Assembly: GCA_036003885.1 (NCBI GenBank)
Contig: DASYSA010000189.1
Span: forward strand, 1 to 5,030
Length of the DNA: 5,030 nt
Direction of reading: 5' to 3'
From: DASYSA01 sp036003885
Lineage (GTDB): Bacteria > Acidobacteriota > Blastocatellia > UBA7656
Shown here: piece by piece, positions 1-5,030 of the stretch
How the letters are laid out: each line of letters starts with the position of its first letter
Position numbering within the stretch: the stretch's first letter is position 1
Translations under genes and position numbers: made by a program
Notes under the pieces: model-generated
The model's database searches: none
The model's input: the letters and a program-made list of their open reading frames with translations, nothing else
Told to the model about the DNA's origin: nothing

Positions 1-559
1 GCGAGATATGGTGTCCTTCGAATCGCCATGCCCATGGGGTCATCGCCTCGGGCTTACCAAAGAGACTGAAATAGTACAGTTCGGGATCGCGCACCGGACC
101 GCTGCCTTTCTCGATCTCGCGAAGAACGGGTTCGAGGCTCATGACAGTCGCCGCCTTGAGCATCCCCTGCTGCGCCAGACCTGCGCCGAGCAGGACGTTT
201 GCCAGTTGCCTCTGCGCCGGTTCGAGGTCCTTTATTGTGATCCCCTTTCGCGGCACCGGAGTGTAGAACCAGTTTTGCCGCTCCTGGTCGTCGAGAGCGA
301 AGATTGCCTTAGCTCTCTGCTCGGCAGTCAGCACGGACACAAAGGCCTGTGCCGCCGCGGTCATTGAGGACGCAGAGCCCCCGTTTGGCGGAGCCGAACC
401 GGCGGAACTTCCTTTGCTCCGCCTGGCCTGTCCCTTTCCGAGGTTGGCCGCTTGAAACAGGAGAGGCGCGCTCGCCAATGACGCCGTCAGAAAGCTCCGC
501 CGTCCCACTTGAACTGCGGGGTGATGATCGCTGCTTTCAGAAGTCTTTGTTGTGCACAT
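1..559 (-). CDS. DUF3500-family protein with Tat signal, partial (C-terminus beyond left edge)
   Basis: Reading the minus strand from the ATG at 559-557 gives 186 uninterrupted codons that run off the window's left edge. Residues 1-40 form a twin-arginine signal: a polar N-region, then GRRSFL at 19-24 and a hydrophobic stretch ending near residue 38. This predicts folded export by the Tat system. A low-complexity Gly/Ser/Ala/Pro segment follows (about 41-65). From about 66 on the sequence resembles the DUF3500 family as I know it: an NWFYTPVPRKG block (96-106), a helical segment with GAGLAQQGMLKA (125-136), then RDPELYYFSLFG (157-168) and WAWRFEGHH (176-184). The GHH at the visible end could bind metal, but that is inference. 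The family has no established biochemical role, so no function is assigned. Family members usually exceed 300 residues, so roughly half is missing here. The gene is divergent from the zinc-ribbon gene. The start is supported by an AGGAG ten bases upstream. Confidence 0.85.
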   Translation of the reverse strand, partial: MCTTKTSESSDHHPAVQVGRRSFLTASLASAPLLFQAANLGKGQARRSKGSSAGSAPPNGGSASSMTAAAQAFVSVLTAEQRAKAIFALDDQERQNWFYTPVPRKGITIKDLEPAQRQLANVLLGAGLAQQGMLKAATVMSLEPVLREIEKGSGPVRDPELYYFSLFGKPEAMTPWAWRFEGHHIS

Positions 560-569
560 GATGACTCTT

Positions 570-574
570 CTCCT
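570..574 (-). promoter_or_regulatory. Ribosome binding site of the DUF3500 gene
   Basis: On the minus strand AGGAG, followed by a purine-rich AAGAG, lies ten bases upstream of the ATG at 559. This fixes the start codon and explains why the protein begins 19 residues before the twin-arginine pair. Confidence 0.55.
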
Positions 575-607
575 GTTCTGTAAAAGTGTCGTCGGTAAAC
601 AGCGAGC

Positions 608-636
608 ATAATACGCGCACGGCGTCCGCGCTACAA
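608..636 (-). promoter_or_regulatory. Candidate sigma-70-type promoter of the DUF3500 gene
   Basis: On the minus strand a TATTAT (613-608; five of six to the -10 consensus) sits 17 bases downstream of TTGTAG (636-631; three of six to the -35 consensus). Transcription would begin near 600 and give a leader of about 40 bases before the ATG. The -10 and the spacing are good and the -35 is weak. The call rests on consensus matching only. Confidence 0.4.
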
Positions 637-643
637 GAAGAAG

Positions 644-731
644 AAATGCGAAATTCGAAATGCGAAATTCCTCTCTGCGATGTATACTTTGGATTCGCAA
701 TTTCGCACTTCGCATTTCGAAATTCGCATTT
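644..731. repeat. Imperfect AT-rich palindrome (dispersed inverted-repeat type)
   Basis: The left arm, 644-666, begins AAATGCGAA. The right arm, 709-731, is its reverse complement over 23 bases with one mismatch (position 10 of the arm). The 42-base centre holds further fragments of the same GCGAAATT theme (662-669 and 698-706), so alternative pairings are possible. Each arm is built from alternations of AAATGCGAA and AATTCG, so it also contains internal near-repeats. Repeats of this composition occur between genes in several bacterial phyla and generate spurious reading frames, and I believe this is one of them. It fills much of the gap between the divergent DUF3500 and zinc-ribbon genes, and its right arm is followed by a T-run that reaches the next gene's ATG. 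A weak -10-like TATACT (683-688) lies in the loop. Confidence 0.8.
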
Positions 732-734
732 TTT

Positions 735-1016
735 ATGATCTGCCACTCCTGTAAAAGTGAGATGAAGTTTGAAGGGCCGATCTCGCGCACCGAGGTTTGT
801 CCAGGTTGTGACGCGGACGTTCACTGCTGTTTGAACTGCTTGAACTACGATCCTTCAGCGCACAATCGGTGCCGCGAACCGCAGGCAGAGTGGGTTTCGG
901 ACCGCGAAAAGGGAAACTTTTGCGACTTCTTCCTTCCAAATAAGGCCGCTGCCGTGGGAACCGTCAAGCCGGGCGATGACATTCGCCAAAGCTTCGAAAG
1001 TCTGTTCAAGAAATGA
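735..1016 (+). CDS. Small cysteine-rich zinc-ribbon-like protein, function unknown
   Basis: The product has 93 residues. An N-terminal CHSC (3-6) and a CPGC (22-25), sixteen residues apart, make a four-cysteine zinc ribbon. A second cluster follows: CCLNC (31-35), the NRCREPQAE block with Cys46, and NFCDFF with Cys63. This second half, with its tyrosine-aspartate-proline and CREPQAE signatures, resembles small uncharacterised proteins that I recall in many environmental bacteria, but no function is known to me. The tail from about 70 is polar and lacks cysteines. There is no signal peptide or membrane segment, so it is probably cytosolic. The start at 735 places the first CxxC at residue 3. 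An in-frame ATG at 660 would add 25 residues encoded entirely by the palindrome and is unlikely. No Shine-Dalgarno sequence precedes 735. Zinc binding is inferred from the cysteine pattern; a nucleic-acid-binding or protein-docking role is possible but not shown. Confidence 0.8.
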   Translation: MICHSCKSEMKFEGPISRTEVCPGCDADVHCCLNCLNYDPSAHNRCREPQAEWVSDREKGNFCDFFLPNKAAAVGTVKPGDDIRQSFESLFKK

Positions 1017-1081
1017 CCGGCCTGATGCAACAAAATCGGCTGAAGCCTTGATTGCCGTAGCAGTTCGGTAGAAGATAACTA

Positions 1082-1109
1082 TTGACGCCATAAACCTAAC
1101 AAGTATTAT
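1082..1109 (+). promoter_or_regulatory. Sigma-70-type promoter of the pilT-like gene
   Basis: TTGACG (1082-1087; five of six to the -35 consensus) is followed after 16 bases by TATTAT (1104-1109; five of six to the -10 consensus). Transcription would start near 1116 and leave a leader of roughly 105 bases before the ATG at 1221. The zinc-ribbon gene ends 65 bases upstream, so the ATPase probably has its own transcript. Confidence 0.6.
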
Positions 1110-1205
1110 TGCTCTGAATCAGAACCTGCCCCTCCAACAATCCCCGAGTTAGATTTGAAGCTCAATCTGAGGCGAAGGCCGCAGGGCCCGCCGAGGCGCG
1201 ACCAC

Positions 1206-1209
1206 GGAG
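1206..1209 (+). promoter_or_regulatory. Ribosome binding site deciding the pilT-like start
   Basis: A GGAG lies eleven bases upstream of the ATG at 1221. The frame stays open back to a TTG at 1155, but the intervening residues are arginine- and proline-rich, do not look like part of the domain that follows, and no comparable binding site precedes the TTG. The ATG is therefore preferred. Confidence 0.45.
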
Positions 1210-1220
1210 TCAATCAAGAT

Positions 1221-2972
1221 ATGATAGAGAGCATCGATAACCTGCTTGTAATCCTCCACCATCAGAAAGGCAAAGAGCTTCGCTTCGAAGTGGGTCAACG
1301 AGCGCGGCTATTTACTCCGAGTGGGGCTTATGACATCTCCCCGACGCCGCTCACCCAGGTGGAGATAGGAAATGCGGTTGGGCCTATCGTTCCTGAGTCA
1401 GTGCGCCGGCTATTGTCCACTCAGCCCGAGGTCGACTTCGAGTACGACTGCGGCGACGCTGGAAGCTTCAAGGTTTCGATCCAGAAGTCGAATGGTGGTC
1501 TTTGCGTCAGTTTGAAGCCCGCAGCGAACGGAGCCGACCCGCTCCTTGGAGGGGGGCCGCTGGAATCCCCCGAGCAGCCGCAACAGACGGCGGCGCCGCA
1601 GGCGCCGGCCGCTCCGCCACCGCAGGAGAGCTGGCCCTCTCCCCAGCCCGAGCTCAAGTCCGCTCCAGTCTACCCAGCGGCGCCGTGGGATGCTCCCCAG
1701 GAGCCCGCCGTGCCGCCATCAGCTTTTGCTCCGCAGGAGGCAACTTTTGCGCCGGGACCCTCGACTTTTGCTCCGCCGACGGAATCTACCTACGCTCCGC
1801 CGCCACCTCCGCCGACGGCGCCGGCTCCTCCGCAGGCCGCTACATCTCAGGCGCACGTTTCCAACGGGCAGGTTAAGATGGATGACCTTTTCCGCGCGAT
1901 GTTCGCCGCCGGCGCATCGGATCTGCACCTGAGCGTGAGCAAGCCGCCTATGATTCGCAAGGATGGCAGGATGATGCCGCTCGCTGCCTCGCACGATGCG
2001 GTCACAGCAGAAGAGTCCAAACGGCTGCTGACCTCGTTAATGCCTCCGAACAGGATCGAGGAGTTTGAGCGGCGCAGGGACACAGACTTCGCATACGAGA
2101 TTTCCGGCCTGGCGCGCTTCCGCTGCAACGTCTTCATGGATCGCAAAGGCATGGGGGGAGTTTTCAGGGTCATCCCGGCCGAGATCCTCACAGTTGACAA
2201 GCTTGGCCTCTCGCAGTTCATTCTGAACCTCTGCAAGCTTAGCAAAGGCCTCGTGCTGGTAACCGGGCCGACCGGTTCGGGAAAGTCGACCACTCTTTGC
2301 GCCATGGTCGATTACATAAACCGCATCCGCGAGGAACATATCATCACGATCGAAGATCCGATCGAGTTTGTTCACGAAAACAAGAAGTGTCTGATCAACC
2401 AGCGTGAGGTGCATAACCACACCGACTCATTCAAGGATGCGCTAAGGGCCGCCCTTCGCGAAGATCCTGACATTGTTCTGGTGGGTGAAATGCGCGATCT
2501 CGAAACTGTGGCCATCGCGATCGAGACGGCTGAGACAGGCCATCTGGTCTTCGGGACTCTGCACACGACTACCGCGGCCTCTACAGTGGACCGCATTATT
2601 GACCAGTTTCCGCCCGACCGGCAGGCGCAAATACGTGTGATGCTCTCCGAATCCCTGAAAGGTGTGATATCGCAGACTCTGCTGCGCAAGAAAGGTGGGG
2701 GGAGGATTGCGGCGCTGGAGGTCCTGATCGTTACACCGGCTATCAGCAACCTGATACGCGAGGGCAAGACTTTCCAGATCGCCTCGTCGATGCAGACTGG
2801 ACGGGCGATCGGCATGGTTACCCTGAACGACGCCCTGACAGAGTTGGTGAAGTCAGACGTGGTCTCTGCTGAGGAAGCTTTCAGCAAGAGTGTCGATAAG
2901 ACGGGCATCGAAGCACTCTTCAAACGCAGCAACATAGACACTAAATTCATCACAACGGGTATACCCGGATAA
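1221..2972 (+). CDS. pilT: PilT-family type IV pilus retraction ATPase with extra N-terminal domain
   Basis: This is a hexameric cytoplasmic motor that hydrolyses ATP to pull back and disassemble type IV pili, driving twitching motility and surface sensing. In the 583-residue product, residues 1-105 form a diverged copy of the PilT N-terminal domain and about 105-215 are a proline/alanine/glutamine-rich linker. A standard PilT N-domain follows (218-323, with SDLHLS at 233). The ATPase core comes next: Walker A GPTGSGKST (349-357), the Asp box IITIEDPIEF (374-383), Walker B DIVLVGEMRD with catalytic Glu423, and a His box with His441 and His448. AISNLIRE (507-514) matches the AIRNLIRE signature typical of PilT rather than PilB, and the zinc-binding cysteines of PilB are absent. 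PilT is usually about 350 residues, so roughly 215 are extra. No other pilus gene is in the window. The gene has its own promoter and terminator. A PilU-like accessory role is possible instead. Confidence 0.93.
   Translation: MIESIDNLLVILHHQKGKELRFEVGQRARLFTPSGAYDISPTPLTQVEIGNAVGPIVPESVRRLLSTQPEVDFEYDCGDAGSFKVSIQKSNGGLCVSLKPAANGADPLLGGGPLESPEQPQQTAAPQAPAAPPPQESWPSPQPELKSAPVYPAAPWDAPQEPAVPPSAFAPQEATFAPGPSTFAPPTESTYAPPPPPPTAPAPPQAATSQAHVSNGQVKMDDLFRAMFAAGASDLHLSVSKPPMIRKDGRMMPLAASHDAVTAEESKRLLTSLMPPNRIEEFERRRDTDFAYEISGLARFRCNVFMDRKGMGGVFRVIPAEILTVDKLGLSQFILNLCKLSKGLVLVTGPTGSGKSTTLCAMVDYINRIREEHIITIEDPIEFVHENKKCLINQREVHNHTDSFKDALRAALREDPDIVLVGEMRDLETVAIAIETAETGHLVFGTLHTTTAASTVDRIIDQFPPDRQAQIRVMLSESLKGVISQTLLRKKGGGRIAALEVLIVTPAISNLIREGKTFQIASSMQTGRAIGMVTLNDALTELVKSDVVSAEEAFSKSVDKTGIEALFKRSNIDTKFITTGIPG
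1722..1808 (+). repeat. Short (F/Y)AP repeats inside the proline-rich linker of the PilT-like protein
   Basis: Four units of about seven residues follow each other: AFAPQEA, TFAPGPS, TFAPPTE(S) and TYAPPPP. Each has an aromatic residue followed by Ala-Pro. In the DNA the units share a CTTTTGCTCCG-like core that has diverged, so this is an old or selected peptide repeat rather than a recent tandem duplication. Proline-rich stretches flank it on both sides (about 1533-1856), giving an extended, probably disordered tether. Confidence 0.65.
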
Positions 2973-2993
2973 ATGAGCGAGGTGCATCTTGAG

Positions 2994-3023
2994 AAAGGGC
3001 GTCCTCCTGGGCGCCCTTTTCTT
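2994..3023 (+). terminator. Intrinsic terminator after the pilT-like gene
   Basis: The arms 2994-3004 and 3009-3019 pair over 11 base pairs with one G-T pair, closing a TCCT tetraloop. The stem is GC-rich in its centre and A-T at its foot, and the right arm runs into TTTTCTT. It lies 21 bases beyond the stop codon. Read from the opposite strand, the same hairpin is followed by only three T before CTC, so it may stop the convergent CLC transcript less efficiently. Confidence 0.88.
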
Positions 3024-3160
3024 ATTAAATGGATCCCCTTGTGTCGGCGGTAGATTCAAAAAACAGGTAAAGCGAAGGGGTGCATGCCAGTTGAACTCTA
3101 CTTCCATAACGACATTTATGGTGTCTGGTAGGGCTCGACTAAGGCAACGCTGGCTAAAAC

Positions 3161-4966
3161 TCAGGGAAGATTCGCAGGTCGGATCGTGTCATCAGGCCCA
3201 AGCGAGTACTGCAGAGACGCCATCTTCGCCTGGGCTCGTGCGACGTCGCGCAGCGTGATGATGCCGAGCAGTTGGCCGTCATTTGCTCGCGAGACAACGG
3301 GGAGCTGCGAAAGCTCTCGCTGAGCCAACTTGAGCACAACGGTGTCAAGAGTCTGATCCGGATGGGCGTGCACAACCTTCCTGACCATAACGTCGGCGAT
3401 CATTGCGTCTCGCCGTCCCTCCGCCTCGAGCCGTTTCAAATCCCCGGTCGTGATCAGCCCGACCATGCGGCTATCGCGTAGAACCGGATAACCATTGAAC
3501 TCGAGCGCCCCGACCAGGTCGTGTGCTTCACCCACGGTCAGATCATCAGGCAATGTCACCACCTCACGGGTCATCATCGACGCTGCGGTAATTCGAGTGA
3601 GCGCATCGCTCTTCGGAGACGGCCCGAGCTGAATGCCGTCCTGAAACATGAACGCCTCGTAGATCGAGAGCGGGGTGAGCCTCGACGCCACGGCGTAGGC
3701 CAGAGCATTTGCGATCATGACCGAAAGTATTATCTTGTAGTTGTAGGTCATTTCGAAGATCAGCAGGATGGACGTGATCGGGACTCGAATCACTGCTGCG
3801 AACATCGCTCCCATTCCGACCAGGGCGAAGGCGCCGATCTCCGGGCCGGGGCTGAGACGGTTGACTACGTGCCATACGGCTGCGCCCAACATGCCGCCGA
3901 CGAACATCGAGGGTCCCAGCACTCCGCCCGACATCCCGGATCCGTAGCTGAAGGCCGAGGCCAGCATCTTGGCCAACAGGAGGGCAAGCACGCCCTTGAG
4001 TACGAGATTCTCCTTGCCCGCGAGGAACTCACCGAGATAGTCATATCCCAGCCCCAGCGCGTGTGGTTGCCAGAGACCTATGACCCCGATGATCATCCCG
4101 CCGGCAGCCGGCTTGGACCAGGCCGGTATGTTCACCCGATCCCGGAACACCATTCGGAGCCACAGTATCAGCTTCGAGAATCCGACTCCCACGAACCCCG
4201 CGGTGATACCGAGGGCAGCGTAGGCCAGCAGTTCGGTCGGACTGTTGAGCACGTACAAATTCGCGCCGACAAAGAGAGGGTTGGGCCCCAGTATCCCTCG
4301 TTCAATGGCTGATGCTATGACCGCAGCAATCACGATCGAGGCTGCAAGCTTCTGATTGAGGTCGCCAATGATCTCTTCAAGGGCAAACGTGACAGCCGCG
4401 ATTGGTGTATTGAATGCTGCCGCGATGGCGGCGGCTGCGCCTACGGGGAGCTGATTCATCTGCTTGCGGCGCGGTATCGAGAAGAGCTTGGATATGGCGT
4501 GCGAGACAGCCGCGCAGATCTGAACGGTGGGACCTTCGCGGCCGAGGCTTGCGCCCGACCCGACACACAGCGCTGAGATCACCGCTTTGCCGACGGCCGT
4601 TCGCATGGGGATTCGGCCATAATCCATCGAGTAAGCGATCTTCACCTGCGGGATGCCGCTGCCCCGCGCGTCGGGAGCGAAGTAGTAGATCAACAGCCCT
4701 GCTGCAAGTCCGCCCGCCGTCGGGACTATCACCATCCAGACAAGGCGCGAGGTCCCCTGAAGCTCGATCGCGCGTTGTATGACATTCTTGGAGATCAGTA
4801 AGATGAGGCCGTGGTAGCTGACCGCAAGCAGCCCGCAGGCGACCGCGATCGTGATCGTCAGGATAAAGTCCTTTTGATTGCTGGGTAGACGAACCCGTTG
4901 AAAGAGGCGAGTCGCACCGAGTTCAATTCGGTGCCATCTGCTAACTAGTGCGCGGTCACTTGTCAC
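3161..4966 (-). CDS. CLC-family chloride channel/antiporter with C-terminal CBS pair
   Basis: This is an inner-membrane, homodimeric protein of 601 residues that moves chloride, most likely in exchange for protons. The membrane domain covers about 33-445. The selectivity motifs appear in order: GSGIP (102-106) with the central Ser103; GREGP (142-146) with gating Glu144; LEE (196-198), whose Glu198 aligns with the internal proton glutamate of the E. coli exchanger; GGVLGP (347-352); and a Tyr at 436 in the pore-tyrosine position. Having both glutamates favours H+/Cl- exchange over a pure channel. GREGP argues against the fluoride-exporting branch. Two CBS domains follow (about 456-515 and 520-580) and probably sense adenine nucleotides. 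The GTG at 4966 is the only ATG, GTG or TTG in frame before the first helix; a stop lies two codons upstream and no Shine-Dalgarno is visible. This GTG sits inside a 7-base tandem repeat. The gene converges on the pilT-like gene. Confidence 0.93.
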   Translation of the reverse strand: MTSDRALVSRWHRIELGATRLFQRVRLPSNQKDFILTITIAVACGLLAVSYHGLILLISKNVIQRAIELQGTSRLVWMVIVPTAGGLAAGLLIYYFAPDARGSGIPQVKIAYSMDYGRIPMRTAVGKAVISALCVGSGASLGREGPTVQICAAVSHAISKLFSIPRRKQMNQLPVGAAAAIAAAFNTPIAAVTFALEEIIGDLNQKLAASIVIAAVIASAIERGILGPNPLFVGANLYVLNSPTELLAYAALGITAGFVGVGFSKLILWLRMVFRDRVNIPAWSKPAAGGMIIGVIGLWQPHALGLGYDYLGEFLAGKENLVLKGVLALLLAKMLASAFSYGSGMSGGVLGPSMFVGGMLGAAVWHVVNRLSPGPEIGAFALVGMGAMFAAVIRVPITSILLIFEMTYNYKIILSVMIANALAYAVASRLTPLSIYEAFMFQDGIQLGPSPKSDALTRITAASMMTREVVTLPDDLTVGEAHDLVGALEFNGYPVLRDSRMVGLITTGDLKRLEAEGRRDAMIADVMVRKVVHAHPDQTLDTVVLKLAQRELSQLPVVSRANDGQLLGIITLRDVARAQAKMASLQYSLGPDDTIRPANLP

Positions 4967-5030
4967 TGGTCACTTGTCACTTGTCACTTGTCATTGGTCA
5001 CTCGTCATTGGTCACTTGTCATTGGTCACT
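4954..5030. repeat. Heptanucleotide tandem repeat, 11 units, open at right edge
   Basis: Eleven contiguous 7-base units follow the consensus KGTCAYT on the plus strand: GGTCACT five times, TGTCACT three times, TGTCATT twice and CGTCATT once. The array reaches the last base of the window, so its true length is unknown. On the minus strand the units read AGTGACM or AATGACR, and each offers a GTG or ATG. The first units overlap codons 1-5 of the CLC gene. Short heptanucleotide arrays like this are known in cyanobacteria and other bacteria. No spacers are present, so it is not a CRISPR array. Confidence 0.92.

Noticed and set aside
8..561. Two overlapping plus-strand open frames (8-367 and 349-561)
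   Set aside because: They lie antisense to the DUF3500 gene, which has a Tat signal, family motifs and a ribosome binding site. The plus-strand products show no recognisable domain.
660..734. Upstream in-frame ATG at 660 as start of the zinc-ribbon gene
   Set aside because: The added 25 residues would be encoded by the palindromic repeat, whose translation is typical of spurious repeat-derived frames. The conserved CxxC begins two residues after the ATG at 735.
1017..1081. Terminator for the zinc-ribbon gene
   Set aside because: Only a very short GGCT/AGCC pairing is present and no T-run follows, so no terminator is called. Read-through into the pilT-like gene cannot be excluded.
1155..1220. 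TTG at 1155 as the start of the pilT-like gene
   Set aside because: It has no binding site of its own and encodes an Arg/Pro-rich stretch unlike the domain that follows. The ATG at 1221 has a GGAG upstream and begins directly at the N-domain.
1502..1994. Several long open frames across the proline-rich linker, including Arg-rich ones on both strands
   Set aside because: GC-rich Pro/Ala codons keep the other frames free of stops. The products are low-complexity and have no start signals.
3035..3121. Small inverted repeats in the convergent gap: CCCCTT with AAGGGG (3035-3080) and CCATAA with TTATGG (3104-3121)
   Set aside because: The stems are only six base pairs, with a long loop in the first case and no T-run in either, so they are not supported as terminators for the CLC gene.
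2989..3258. Plus-strand frame of 89 residues with a hydrophobic N-terminus
   Set aside because: It starts at a TTG, reads through the intrinsic terminator and into the 3' end of the CLC gene, so it is a chance frame.
3521..4312. Plus-strand open frame of 263 residues
   Set aside because: It is antisense to the CLC gene. Its His/Glu/Arg-rich product matches nothing I recognise and is what reverse reading of this gene's codons would produce.
4954..5030. Possible CRISPR array at the right edge
   Set aside because: The units are only 7 bases and contiguous with no spacers, so this is a simple tandem repeat.

Overview
This 5,030-base window looks like chromosomal DNA from a free-living bacterium of moderately high GC content. 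The best guess is an acidobacterium or a similar lineage. That guess rests on three things: a Tat-exported DUF3500 protein, a PilT ATPase with an extra N-terminal domain, and the two kinds of short intergenic repeat seen here. It is an inference, since the window holds no rRNA or other phylogenetic marker.

Layout from left to right. (1) Positions 1-559, minus strand: the N-terminal 186 codons of a DUF3500-family protein with a twin-arginine signal, running off the left edge. Its likely promoter and ribosome binding site lie at 570-636. (2) Positions 644-731: an AT-rich imperfect palindrome of the dispersed-repeat kind. It ends three bases before the start of (3) a 93-residue cysteine-rich zinc-ribbon-like protein of unknown function (735-1016, plus). 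(4) Positions 1017-1220: a gap with a good sigma-70-type promoter (1082-1109) and a leader of about 105 bases. (5) Positions 1221-2972, plus: a PilT-family pilus-retraction ATPase of 583 residues. Beyond the usual PilT it carries an extra, diverged copy of the PilT N-terminal domain and a long proline-rich linker. (6) A strong intrinsic terminator at 2994-3023. (7) Positions 3161-4966, minus: a CLC chloride channel/antiporter with two C-terminal CBS domains, convergent with pilT. (8) Positions 4954-5030: eleven tandem copies of a 7-base unit that overlap the first codons of the CLC gene, supply its GTG start, and run off the right edge.

The genes look like separate single-gene transcription units (divergent, then convergent, with their own signals), not an operon or a joint pathway. 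No mobile element, CRISPR array, tRNA or rRNA gene is visible. I found no convincing new multi-gene system. The points most worth a second look are the duplicated N-domain of the PilT protein, the invasion of the CLC gene's 5' end by a heptanucleotide repeat, and the palindrome that replaces the normal translation-initiation region of the small zinc protein.
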